Part shown: piece by piece, positions 17,648-25,894 of the stretch
How the letters are laid out: every line of letters starts with the position of its first letter
Position numbering within the stretch: position 1 is the stretch's first letter
Assembly (NCBI RefSeq): GCF_022810305.1
Contig: NZ_JALGQH010000012.1
Location: forward strand, 85,409-149,408
DNA: 64,000 nucleotides
Origin: Rhodococcus sp. ARC_M6
Lineage (GTDB): Bacteria; Actinomycetota; Actinomycetes; Mycobacteriales; Mycobacteriaceae
Direction of reading: 5' to 3'
The notes under the pieces: generated by a model
Databases searched by the model: none
What the model was told of the DNA's origin: nothing
The model's input: only the letters and a program-made list of their open reading frames with translations
Translations under genes and position numbers: made by a program

Positions 17648-18823
17648 GTGACTACAACTCTGGATCGACTCACTGCAGCTACCCGCGAACTCGACCCGCC
17701 ACTTGCTGCCCTCGACCTGACTACTCTGCGCAGCAATGCCGCAGATCTGGTGCGAAGGGCCGGCGGAACTCCCGTGCGGGTGGCCAGTAAGTCCGTTCGC
17801 TGCCGCGCAGTGCTCGAAGAAACGCTCGGAAGTGGGCTGACCGCAGCAGGCGGATTTCGCGGAATCATGACCTATTCACTTCGTGAAGCGCTATGGCTGG
17901 TCAGTCTTGGTGCCCGCGACGTTCTGATGGGGTATCCCACGGTCGACCGTGGCGCCTTGGCTGATCTTGCAGCCAACCCTGTTGCGATCCAATCGATCAC
18001 ACTCATGATCGACGACGCCGCTCAACTCGACGTCGTCCGGTCGTCTTCTTCGGGTACGCCGCCGATCCGAGTGTGTCTCGATGTGGATGCCTCACTGCGG
18101 TTCGGCCCGGTCCACATCGGGGTGCGACGCTCACCGCTGCGTGAACCCAGTGCTGTCGCCGCGCTGGCATCCGTTGCGCGTGCACGCGGATTTGCCGTCG
18201 TGGGAGTCATGTTCTACGAGGCGCAGATAGCGGGTCTGCCGGACGCGAGCGCCGCGATTCGTTTGATCAAGAAGGCGTCGGCGCGCGAGTTGTCCGAACG
18301 GCGTGGCGCTGTTGTCGCAGCAGTCACGGATGCTGTGGGCACTCTCGAAATCGTGAACAGTGGGGGTACCGGATCGCTCGAAGTCAGTGCCGCAGATTCG
18401 GTAGTCACCGAAGTGACCGCTGGTTCGGGCCTGTACGTACCGACATTGTTCGACAGGTACCGGGCCTTCCGGCCTGACCCAGCCCTCTTCTTCGCGCTCT
18501 CAGCGGTCCGTAAGCCGACGCCTAAGGTCACCACGCTGTTCGGTGGCGGCTACATCGCCTCCGGCCCGGCTGGTCCTGCCCGCGTTCCGACGCCGATGAG
18601 CCCGCGCGGATTGAAACTCCTCCGAAACGAAGGTGCCGGCGAAGTCCAGACGCCTGTCACCGGACGGGTTGCCGGTGACATCGCGATCGGTGATCGGGTG
18701 TGGTTCCGTCACGCGAAGGCCGGTGAGCTGTGTGAGCGGTTCGAAAAGGTAAATGTGGTCGAGGCCGACGGCACCGTCACCGCGGTACCCACCTACCGCG
18801 GTGAAGGGCAGTGCTTCGGCTGA
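17648..18823 (+). CDS. PLP-dependent amino-acid deaminase/racemase-fold enzyme (alanine racemase N-terminal type)
   Basis: Fold-type III PLP enzyme of 391 residues. The cofactor lysine is probably K48 in VRVASKSVR, which follows the N-terminal LDLTTLRSNAADLVRRAGG strand as in D-threonine aldolase and D-serine dehydratase relatives. The C-terminal beta-domain ends in RYRGEGQCF-like sequence (PTYRGEGQCFG), where metal-binding members would place HxC residues; here only the cysteine is clear. The substrate is unknown. The start is GTG 17648. Operator O2 upstream links it to the TetR regulator and the lactone oxidase, suggesting one small regulon. Confidence 0.85.
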   Translation: MTTTLDRLTAATRELDPPLAALDLTTLRSNAADLVRRAGGTPVRVASKSVRCRAVLEETLGSGLTAAGGFRGIMTYSLREALWLVSLGARDVLMGYPTVDRGALADLAANPVAIQSITLMIDDAAQLDVVRSSSSGTPPIRVCLDVDASLRFGPVHIGVRRSPLREPSAVAALASVARARGFAVVGVMFYEAQIAGLPDASAAIRLIKKASARELSERRGAVVAAVTDAVGTLEIVNSGGTGSLEVSAADSVVTEVTAGSGLYVPTLFDRYRAFRPDPALFFALSAVRKPTPKVTTLFGGGYIASGPAGPARVPTPMSPRGLKLLRNEGAGEVQTPVTGRVAGDIAIGDRVWFRHAKAGELCERFEKVNVVEADGTVTAVPTYRGEGQCFG

Positions 18824-18833
18824 ACCCAGGGTT

Positions 18834-18863
18834 GCGCCTGGCCCGTCCTAACCGGTCAGGCGC
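18834..18863. terminator. Stem-loop between convergent genes
   Basis: GCGCCTGGCC (18834-18843) pairs with GGTCAGGCGC (18854-18863), ten pairs including one G-T, and overlaps the stop of the helicase gene. There is no T-run, as is common in high-GC actinomycetes. It could end transcription from both sides. Confidence 0.5.
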
Positions 18864-21800
18864 ATGAATGCGCCGAGTTCCATCAGCCCTGCCGGGGTAC
18901 TCGGCATGTACTGCGTCAACGCGTGTGACCGAACGATGATCGCGCACCACTTGCCACGGGAGACTGCGACATTGAGGCGGTTACGCGAAAGCAAGAACGA
19001 CATTCCTCGCGGAACGTCTTCGATCGCGGAGGCCGCCATCGACACTATGGCAACAGCGGCTTCCCGCCCCTGGAACTTGTCGACGGTGCCCACCTCGACG
19101 TCGGTCAACCTGGCCGCGGTCAGATCGTGCTCGATGGTGCCGACCTGCGCGTTGTAGGGCGCGACGACCAGGATGTCGGACTGATCGAGGGGGCGGGTGC
19201 CGTCGAATTCGCTGGGGTCGGTCCAGGGGGTGCCCAGGAGTTCACGGATCTGGGTGACAATCTCCTGCGACTCTTCGGGTGAGTAGGTTGAGTTGCCGCG
19301 ATGATCGACGAAGACGGTGTGAACTCCGGCCGCGAGACCGTCGAGTTTCCGTGCACCAGTGACAGATTCCTGCGAATGTAATTTTCCGTCGTAGGACAAA
19401 GCGGAGACCGGCGCACACAGGTCGGGATGCATGCGCCAAGTCTTCTCGAGGAAGTATCCCAGTTTCGGGGGCAGTGCGCCGTGTCCTTCGGCCAGCCAGC
19501 CGAGTGCGGATTCGTCGACTGGTTCGGGGTGAGTGCCCTGACTGACCTGGGGTAGCTGCTGCGGGTCGCCGAGCAGGAGCAAATTGCGGGCGGCGATTGA
19601 GACGGCGATCGTGTTGGCCAGTGCAAACTGGCCTGCCTCGTCCACCACGAGGAGGTCCAGGCTGCCGGCCGGTACACGATCTGTATTCGCGAAATCCCAA
19701 GCGGTACCGCCGATCACGCATCCGGTTCCTTCGGCTTCGGCGATAAAACCAGGGTACTGCTCGGATGGGATATCCATCCACTCAGCGGTCCGGCTGCGCT
19801 TACCTTTCTTTGCTACCAGCGCCGGGTCCACGCCGGCCTTCACGATGCCGCCCAGCATGTTCTCGACCACTGAATGCGATTGTGCGACAACGCCAATTCG
19901 CCAATGATGTTGCTCCACCAGGGCTTTGATCACTCGCGCACCGGTGTATGTTTTGCCGGTGCCGGGAGGCCCCTGCACGGCAACGTACGAGTCGTCGAGG
20001 TCCAGGACGGCAGCGGTGATCGCCGAGGCGTAGTCGTTGCTCGCGTTGACCGGGGGAAGGGCGGCACCGGACAGGGTTCGGGGAGTGTGGCGCCGCAGAA
20101 TGTCGACCGCGGCGTTTCGTGGCAACTCAGGCAGGATTTCGCAGGCCTTGGACGCGGCGGCAGCGATGGACTTCTCCATCCGACCTGTCGGGATCGGGCG
20201 TCCGGGAGCCAAAGCAACCGGGGCATCGGTGTATTCGTCGCCGTTGAGCAATTCTTCGATGGTCACGACGTCGTGGCCGTCAACTTTGGTTACAGCGGTC
20301 ACCTTCGCGTTGCTGGTGCCGCGCTGTCCGGAGGTTTCGCCCGCCACAGCGCTCGGCGCCGGTGTCTCGTAGAGGGCAAACAGGTCGGTCCCCAGGTTGA
20401 CTGTGCTTCCCGTTCCGAAGTTTCCGGTCAGCTGAATATGTCGTCGCCGCTTCTTCTGTCGGGGAGTGCTTGTATGCCAGTCTGTTTCGACGTTCGAGAC
20501 ATCGACGATCATGACGTCGCGAACGTCGACGAGATCGTCGATCGGTACCATCAGACGGTCGAAATGCGCCCACCAGTAGGGCTTTCGTTCCCGGTTGTGA
20601 TAGCTGACGGCCGCTGCGAGGAGTGCTGCGGCCTGTTGCTCGGGAGTGCGTGTCGAATCCGCTTTGTGTCCGGCGAATTCGCGCAGAACAATTTCGGTTT
20701 CGGTGAGTTCTTCTATCGGCATGGAGATTTGGCCGGTGGGCTGGCGAAGGGTAACCCCATGTTCTGCGGCGCGCTCGGCCAGCCAATTGCGCAGTCGGAG
20801 AGTAGATTCGCAATCGTACTCGTTGTAGTCGGAAATTCCTTGGAGGAGTTCGCGAGCCTCGTCGGCTTTTCCGGCGTCGCGTAATGTGCAGTAGTCGGCG
20901 TACGCCACCACTGACGCTGCCGCATTGGTGACATCGCCGCCGCGGCCGTGCTCTCCCATGTACAGCGGTTCGAGTTTCTTGATGCTGTACGAGCGTGCGC
21001 CGATCTGCACCGACTGACGAACTAGTGGGTAGAGGTCCACCAGAACGTTTTCTCGGAGCAATGTGTCGACTACCTGCTCGCCGACACCATGACGGGCGGC
21101 CAGACGAAGCAGTGCGGACTTCTCGTAGGCCGCGTAGTGATAGATGTGCATCCCGGGGTAGGCATCGCGTCGTGCCGTCACGTAGTCGAGGAAATCGATC
21201 AGCGCTTGGCGTTCACCGGCCCGGTCGTGTGCCCAGAACGGTGTGAACACGTACGTCTCGGCCGGACCTTCGACCACGCCGAACAGATATTCCAGGCCCC
21301 ACTCCGACGAGCCGTCTTCGGCCCACAACGGATCACCTTCGAAGTCGAAGAAGATGTCGCCCTCGTTCGGAACCGGGAGTCCGGCGAGCACGTCTTTGTT
21401 GAACACGGTGAACTCGGCGTTGCCGGACTGTTCCTGGCGCACTTGAAGAGCAGCCTGAGCGCGCAACTTGTCGAGAGTTTGGGTGCGGATACCGTCGACG
21501 GGGCCCTCGCTTACGGCAAGTTTGTCGATCGAAGTGATTCCCGACGCGATCAACTGAGCTCGTTGATTGCCACGAACTCCGGCCACTAAGAGCAGGTCAC
21601 GATGGTTTTCCACCTCGACACTGCACGTATCGCAACGGCCGCACCGCAGGTAGCGATCGTCGAGCCACTCTGCGGGCTTGCCCTCCGCTCGGTGCTCGTC
21701 AAGGACCAGCTCGAGTGCCGCCCGGCGGGCGGCAAACACCGGTGCGATGTCTCCGATGTCGTGAGACGACGTGCTGCCGTCGCCGAGCAACAGGTGCACC

Positions 21801-22291
21801 TGATCCGAAGCTGCGATGGCGTTGCGGTCCAGTGCGTCGGCATAGGCAGCCAACTGAAGGAGAGCAGAGACTTTGGCATGCCGCGAAAGCTTGCTGTCGT
21901 AGACCGCGTACCGATCGCCCTCGCGGACCAGGAAATCGCAGAACCCCAGGAATCTGCCGTCGAAGAAAGTTCCCTGATAGATGACGGGCGCCCCGGCGCG
22001 TGCCGCCTCGACGGTGGCAAGTGTGGCCGCGGTCAGTCCGGCACGGGTGTGCTCCGGCCGCTCCATGACAACAACGGCGTCGCCGTGTTCGGCGATGAAA
22101 CGCTCCAACTGCTCGCGCTCGTGGGTATCGCCCAGCGCGGACGTCCGTTCGAGCATCGGATCTGCGTCGACACCATCGGCCGTGATCAGCCCCGTCCTCG
22201 TGTCGAGTCGTCTCAGGAGACCGAACTCGCACGTTGCGGCTGCCGAGAGGTCACTGGCGCTGTAGACGATCTCATCGTCGAGGAGGAACAC
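18848..22291 (-). CDS. RecB-like nuclease / RNase H-like / SF1 helicase fusion (TM0106 family)
   Basis: A 1,147-residue nucleic-acid enzyme. Residues 1-225 form a RecB/Cas4-type nuclease: H58, D119, YDSK with D132 and K134, and QLAAY from 146. Its cysteines C21, C217, C220 and C223 match a Cas4/AddB-type 4Fe-4S cluster. Next is a TM0106/RNase H-like domain (FFDFEGDPLW from about 315, ending near YNEYDCESTLRLRNWL). The C-terminal part is a UPF1-like SF1 helicase: GPPGTGKT near residue 779, VVDEAGQF, GDPQQLPQV and NVAVSRGK. It probably acts in DNA repair or R-loop processing (inference). The start is GTG 22291, with a weak ribosome site. Confidence 0.9.
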   Translation of the reverse strand: MFLLDDEIVYSASDLSAAATCEFGLLRRLDTRTGLITADGVDADPMLERTSALGDTHEREQLERFIAEHGDAVVVMERPEHTRAGLTAATLATVEAARAGAPVIYQGTFFDGRFLGFCDFLVREGDRYAVYDSKLSRHAKVSALLQLAAYADALDRNAIAASDQVHLLLGDGSTSSHDIGDIAPVFAARRAALELVLDEHRAEGKPAEWLDDRYLRCGRCDTCSVEVENHRDLLLVAGVRGNQRAQLIASGITSIDKLAVSEGPVDGIRTQTLDKLRAQAALQVRQEQSGNAEFTVFNKDVLAGLPVPNEGDIFFDFEGDPLWAEDGSSEWGLEYLFGVVEGPAETYVFTPFWAHDRAGERQALIDFLDYVTARRDAYPGMHIYHYAAYEKSALLRLAARHGVGEQVVDTLLRENVLVDLYPLVRQSVQIGARSYSIKKLEPLYMGEHGRGGDVTNAAASVVAYADYCTLRDAGKADEARELLQGISDYNEYDCESTLRLRNWLAERAAEHGVTLRQPTGQISMPIEELTETEIVLREFAGHKADSTRTPEQQAAALLAAAVSYHNRERKPYWWAHFDRLMVPIDDLVDVRDVMIVDVSNVETDWHTSTPRQKKRRRHIQLTGNFGTGSTVNLGTDLFALYETPAPSAVAGETSGQRGTSNAKVTAVTKVDGHDVVTIEELLNGDEYTDAPVALAPGRPIPTGRMEKSIAAAASKACEILPELPRNAAVDILRRHTPRTLSGAALPPVNASNDYASAITAAVLDLDDSYVAVQGPPGTGKTYTGARVIKALVEQHHWRIGVVAQSHSVVENMLGGIVKAGVDPALVAKKGKRSRTAEWMDIPSEQYPGFIAEAEGTGCVIGGTAWDFANTDRVPAGSLDLLVVDEAGQFALANTIAVSIAARNLLLLGDPQQLPQVSQGTHPEPVDESALGWLAEGHGALPPKLGYFLEKTWRMHPDLCAPVSALSYDGKLHSQESVTGARKLDGLAAGVHTVFVDHRGNSTYSPEESQEIVTQIRELLGTPWTDPSEFDGTRPLDQSDILVVAPYNAQVGTIEHDLTAARLTDVEVGTVDKFQGREAAVAIVSMAASAIEDVPRGMSFLLSRNRLNVAVSRGKWCAIIVRSHALTQYMPSTPAGLMELGAFMRLTG

Positions 22292-22373
22292 CTACGCGAT
22301 TGTGCCAGTGTGGTCCGACAAAAGCGGGCTTCAGACATACCGGGCGCTCAGGATGTGAGGTGAGCCGTGCAGA

Positions 22374-23015
22374 ATGACGGCCATGCCCTTTTTCGACGGT
22401 CGAACCGGTCAGGTGCACTTTCGACGCTGGTCGGTGTCCGGCGACGCGACGCCGCGGGTGTCCTTGGTGTTCTTGCACGGGCTAGGGCAACACAGCGGTC
22501 AGTACCACCGCTTTGCGGGCGCGCTCACGTCCGTCGGTATCGAGGTCTGGGCGGTCGACCACACCGGGCACGGATTGTCGGAGGGCGAGCTGGGGGCTTC
22601 GGCGCCGTTATCCGATCTGGCTGCGGATGCCGCTACGTTGGCGGACATCGCACGGGCCGCGTTGCCCGGTGTCGCGCAGGCAGTCATGGGACATTCCCTG
22701 GGTGCTGTAACCGCATTGACAATGCTGGCACACCGGGACCACGATTTTACGTCGGCGGTGCTGTGTGGAATTCCGCGAAGCGCTGTTGCACAAGCAGGTT
22801 GGGGTGAGCTGGCAGATTCGCGGATTCCGGTTCTGGTGGTTCACGGGGTCGACGATCGGATAGCGCCGATCGACCCGGTGCGTCAGTGGGCGGCGACGCT
22901 TCCGAATGTGGAAATGCGTGAGTTCGAGGACGCCGGGCACGATCTGTTGCACGAGAAGGTTCACGCCAGCGTGAGCGTCATGAGCCGTGAATTCCTTCTC
23001 GCGCACAGTCGATGA
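22374..23015 (+). CDS. Alpha/beta hydrolase (monoacylglycerol lipase-like)
   Basis: Serine hydrolase of 213 residues, shorter than the usual 270-280 of monoacylglycerol lipases because the cap region is small. The oxyanion loop LVFLHGLGQHSGQYHRFA and WAVDHTGHGLSEG are followed by the nucleophile elbow MGHSLGAV with serine near residue 107. The acid is probably D in VHGVDDRIAP and the histidine is in EDAGHDLLHE. Start is ATG 22374, divergent from the helicase gene. It converges on the isochorismatase-fold gene with an 18-base gap. The ester substrate is unknown. Confidence 0.88.
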   Translation: MTAMPFFDGRTGQVHFRRWSVSGDATPRVSLVFLHGLGQHSGQYHRFAGALTSVGIEVWAVDHTGHGLSEGELGASAPLSDLAADAATLADIARAALPGVAQAVMGHSLGAVTALTMLAHRDHDFTSAVLCGIPRSAVAQAGWGELADSRIPVLVVHGVDDRIAPIDPVRQWAATLPNVEMREFEDAGHDLLHEKVHASVSVMSREFLLAHSR

Positions 23016-23033
23016 GCTAGAACAGGCGGCGAG

Positions 23034-23651
23034 CTAGGCAAGCGCGTCCAGTACGTCCTTTGATGTCACGGGGTGGGAAAACATCGGGTAGTCGTAGGTG
23101 ATGGCGTTCTCATGTTCCGCGACCGAGGTTCCGGCGACGCAGTCGGTGAGAGTGATGACGCGGTAACCATTTTCGTATCCGGTGCGCATGGTCGATTCGA
23201 CGCAGCAGTTGGTCAGGAAGCCGCCGAGGATGATCGTTCGAATTCCTTTGCTGCGCAGAATGAAATCAAGGTTGGTGCTGGCGAAGGTGTCGAGTCCGCG
23301 CTTGCCCTCGATGAGGATGTCGCCGTCCTGTGGGGTCAGCTCGTCGACAATCGCGGCTCCCCAGGATCCCTTCACGAACGCCTTTCCGTCGACAACGCCT
23401 TTGAGGATTCCGTAGGGATGCGAGGTTATTTCGTTGTATCCCTCGGCGAAGGTAATGGGTGCGTGCATCACCGTGACGCCGGCCGCGCGGGCGGCGTCGA
23501 CCAGTGTGGTGGTGTTCGCGAGTAGCCCGGTCGATTCCATGACGGGGGCGACGGCGTCGTGGAGAACACCGCCTGCGGTGGTGAAATCGTTCTGGTATTC
23601 GATGAGCACGACTGCGGTTGTTGCGGGATCCAACTCGAGCTTTTCGGTCAT
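23034..23651 (-). CDS. Isochorismatase-family cysteine hydrolase
   Basis: Cytosolic cysteine amidase/hydrolase of 205 residues. The catalytic triad is visible as D in LIEYQNDF, K in IEGKRGLDTF and C in FLTNCCVEST. Family members cleave amides such as N-carbamoyl compounds, nicotinamide or isochorismate; the substrate is not evident. ATG 23651 is preferred over GTG 23660 because AGGTG lies six bases before it. It is divergent from a GntR/FAD-oxidase operon, and the shared intergenic region holds a GntR-type palindrome, so it may belong to the same catabolic unit. Confidence 0.87.
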   Translation of the reverse strand: MTEKLELDPATTAVVLIEYQNDFTTAGGVLHDAVAPVMESTGLLANTTTLVDAARAAGVTVMHAPITFAEGYNEITSHPYGILKGVVDGKAFVKGSWGAAIVDELTPQDGDILIEGKRGLDTFASTNLDFILRSKGIRTIILGGFLTNCCVESTMRTGYENGYRVITLTDCVAGTSVAEHENAITYDYPMFSHPVTSKDVLDALA

Positions 23652-23727
23652 GTTCGACACCTGTCTACGTAGTTGTAGGTGACGCTCACGCGCACCTGTA
23701 GGTCACGAATCATCTCCATTAAACAGT

Positions 23728-23738
23728 TTGTCAGACAA
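23728..23738. promoter_or_regulatory. GntR/FadR-type operator TTGTCAGACAA
   Basis: A perfect 11-base palindrome TTGTC-A-GACAA lies 27 bases upstream of the gntR ATG, in the gap shared with the divergent isochorismatase gene. The form TNGTNNNACNA is typical of operators bound by FadR-subfamily GntR regulators, so autoregulation is likely. Confidence 0.6.
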
Positions 23739-23765
23739 GCAGGCAAGGGGTGGTAGCGTCGCGGT

Positions 23766-24467
23766 ATGGATACAACTCCGTTGTCTCGAATGCCGTTGGC
23801 CCTTGCGGTCTCAGGAAGAATTCGAGCCGCAATTCTCGACGGAACATTGCCAGTGGGTGAGTCACTGCCTACGGAAGCAGAACTGGCACAGACATTCTCG
23901 GTAGGACGATCCACCGTCCGGGAAGCTCTCCGCGTGCTGCAAGCTCAGGGTTTGGTGACCGGCGCAGATACCGTGTCGACGGCCCGGCCGCGGGTCACGC
24001 ACGAGAATACTGCCGATTCCGCAGCGACGGCGTTGAGTGCGGCCGTTCAGGTCGGCGCTGTCCCGCTTCGCGATCTCGTCGAATTGCGGGTACTTCTCGA
24101 GGCTGCTGCGCTGCGCGGTGTATCCGTTGTTCCGGAGGCTGCGTATGTTGCCGTCGAACGTATGCGCCAGGCCGCTGCTGTTGACAGCGCTGCCGAGTTC
24201 CATGACGCGGATGTCGATTTTCATGTCGCACTCGCCGGTGCCGGCGGGAACAAGGCGTTCGGGTTGGTGATGACAGTGCTGCGCGACGGTATTGCGGGCT
24301 ATCTGATGCGTGAACTCGACGCTCTCGAGGATTCGGCCACCACATTGGCTGTTCTGCTCGCGGAGCACGAAGCCATCGTCGATGCGATCGTGCGTGGTGA
24401 ATCCGACTATGCGGCAGAGCTTGTCGAGAGGCATGTGCGCGGTTTTTACGAAGGTCGAACGCAATGA
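23766..24467 (+). CDS. GntR family regulator, FadR subfamily (FCD domain)
   Basis: Regulator of 233 residues with an N-terminal winged helix (residues 8-75: GRIRAAILDGTLPVGESLPTE, FSVGRSTVREALRVLQAQGLV). The all-helical FCD ligand domain follows; its metal/ligand residues fit D and H in FHDADVDFHVALA and H in LLAEHEAIVDAI and VERHVRGFYEG. Its stop overlaps the start of the FAD-linked oxidase (ATGA at 24464-24467). It probably senses the hydroxy acid oxidised by that enzyme, as lactate- and glycolate-responsive FCD regulators do (inference). Confidence 0.92.
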   Translation: MDTTPLSRMPLALAVSGRIRAAILDGTLPVGESLPTEAELAQTFSVGRSTVREALRVLQAQGLVTGADTVSTARPRVTHENTADSAATALSAAVQVGAVPLRDLVELRVLLEAAALRGVSVVPEAAYVAVERMRQAAAVDSAAEFHDADVDFHVALAGAGGNKAFGLVMTVLRDGIAGYLMRELDALEDSATTLAVLLAEHEAIVDAIVRGESDYAAELVERHVRGFYEGRTQ

Positions 24468-25834
24468 CCACTTCTGTGGATGTGCTTGCCATCCGGTTGC
24501 AGGAAGCCTTGGGGGAGAGGGTGACTACCAATCCCGATCGAATGGGCGCCTACCTTCGTGATCAATCGCTACTGACTGAGGCGGGTGTCCCGGCAGCCCT
24601 CGTCAAGGCTACGTCCGCCGTCGACGTCGTGGCAACGATGAAGATTGCTCACGAGTTGTCCGTCCCGGTTGTGACGCGCGGCGCCGGAACCGGTTTGGCG
24701 GGTGCCGCCAACGCGATCGACGGTTGCATCATTCTTGGTGTCGCGGGTATGAATCGCATTCTGGCGATCGACGCGGCTGCTCGGACGGCGACAGTGGAAC
24801 CGGGTGTGATCAACGGTGACCTGGCAGATGCAGCTCGGGCGCAAGGGCTTTGGTATGTTCCCGATCCTGGTAGTCGGGCCATCTCCAGTATCGGTGGCAA
24901 CGTGGCGACCAATGCCGGTGGAATCTGTTGCGCCAAATACGGAGTTACAGGCGATCATGTCGCGGAGCTCACTGCAGTTCTTGCTGACGGGCGGGTGATT
25001 CACACCGGGGCGAAGACGCGTAAGAACGTGGCGGGTCTCGACCTCACGCACCTGCTTGTCGGTTCCGAGGGGACCCTCGCAGTCATTGTCGAAGCGACCA
25101 TGCGATTGCGGACCGCGCCTAGTGCGGCAACCACAGTCGTGGCCTTCTTCGCCTCGGCCGAGCTGGCGATCGACGCAGTCCTGGCTGTAGCTGCAATTGC
25201 AGAGCCGTGTCTGATGGAGTTGATGGACGACGTCACCATTGCAGCCGTAAACCGCTTCACGAGAATGGGTCTCGATGAAAGTGCGGGGGCAATGCTCCTC
25301 ATTCAATGTGACGGTCGATCGGCGGCGGAAGAGGCGGCGGAGTGTGCGACCGCCTGTGAGCGTGCCGGAGCGAGTGAGGTGTTCCATACCGACGATCCTG
25401 AGGAAGGGGAGGCGTTCACGGCGGCAAGGCGGATGGCGCTACCGGCGCTCGAGGCAATGGGAACAGTTTTGCTCGACGACGTTGCCGTGCCCGTACCGGC
25501 GCTACCGCGCATGCTCGATTGCATTCGAACAGCAGCCGAGATGCACGGCGTCACCATTGGTACCTTCGGTCACGCTGCCGACGGAAATCTTCACCCCACC
25601 ATTGTTTTCGACGCAACGGAGGCTGGAGCGCAGGGTCGTGCGAGGCGCGCGTTCGACGACATAGTCGCGGGGGCACTGGAATTGGACGGGACGATCAGCG
25701 GTGAGCACGGCATCGGTGTTCTCAAAGTGCCGTACATGGAGGACATGGTGGGTTCTGTCGAGCGGGAGTTGATGCTGTCAGTGAAGGCCGCGTTCGATCC
25801 GAAGAACATCCTTAACCCGGGTCGCGGGATCTGA
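24464..25834 (+). CDS. FAD-linked oxidase, GlcD/D-2-hydroxyacid dehydrogenase type
   Basis: Flavoprotein of 456 residues. The FAD domain shows VPVVTRGAGTGLAGAANAIDG, PDPGSRAISSIGGNVATNAGG and HLLVGSEGTLAVI. The C-terminal domain shows GTFGHAADGNLHPTIVF and SGEHGIGVLKVPYM, with histidines expected to bind metal and substrate. Glycolate or D-lactate are the likeliest substrates. Translational coupling to the GntR gene argues for substrate-induced expression. It is a paralogue of the protein at 10271 but closer to GlcD. A strong stem-loop follows its stop. Confidence 0.92.
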   Translation: MTTSVDVLAIRLQEALGERVTTNPDRMGAYLRDQSLLTEAGVPAALVKATSAVDVVATMKIAHELSVPVVTRGAGTGLAGAANAIDGCIILGVAGMNRILAIDAAARTATVEPGVINGDLADAARAQGLWYVPDPGSRAISSIGGNVATNAGGICCAKYGVTGDHVAELTAVLADGRVIHTGAKTRKNVAGLDLTHLLVGSEGTLAVIVEATMRLRTAPSAATTVVAFFASAELAIDAVLAVAAIAEPCLMELMDDVTIAAVNRFTRMGLDESAGAMLLIQCDGRSAAEEAAECATACERAGASEVFHTDDPEEGEAFTAARRMALPALEAMGTVLLDDVAVPVPALPRMLDCIRTAAEMHGVTIGTFGHAADGNLHPTIVFDATEAGAQGRARRAFDDIVAGALELDGTISGEHGIGVLKVPYMEDMVGSVERELMLSVKAAFDPKNILNPGRGI

Positions 25835-25843
25835 CGCTAACGG

Positions 25844-25877
25844 CTGTGGCCCGGTTCGCGTTCGAACCGGGCCACAG
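25844..25877. terminator. Bidirectional terminator stem-loop
   Basis: CTGTGGCCCGGTTCG (25844-25858) pairs perfectly with CGAACCGGGCCACAG (25863-25877) around a four-base loop. It sits between the convergent glcD-like and fadD15-like genes and can serve both; no T-run follows. Confidence 0.8.
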
Positions 25878-25894
25878 TCAGAAGAGCTGATCGG

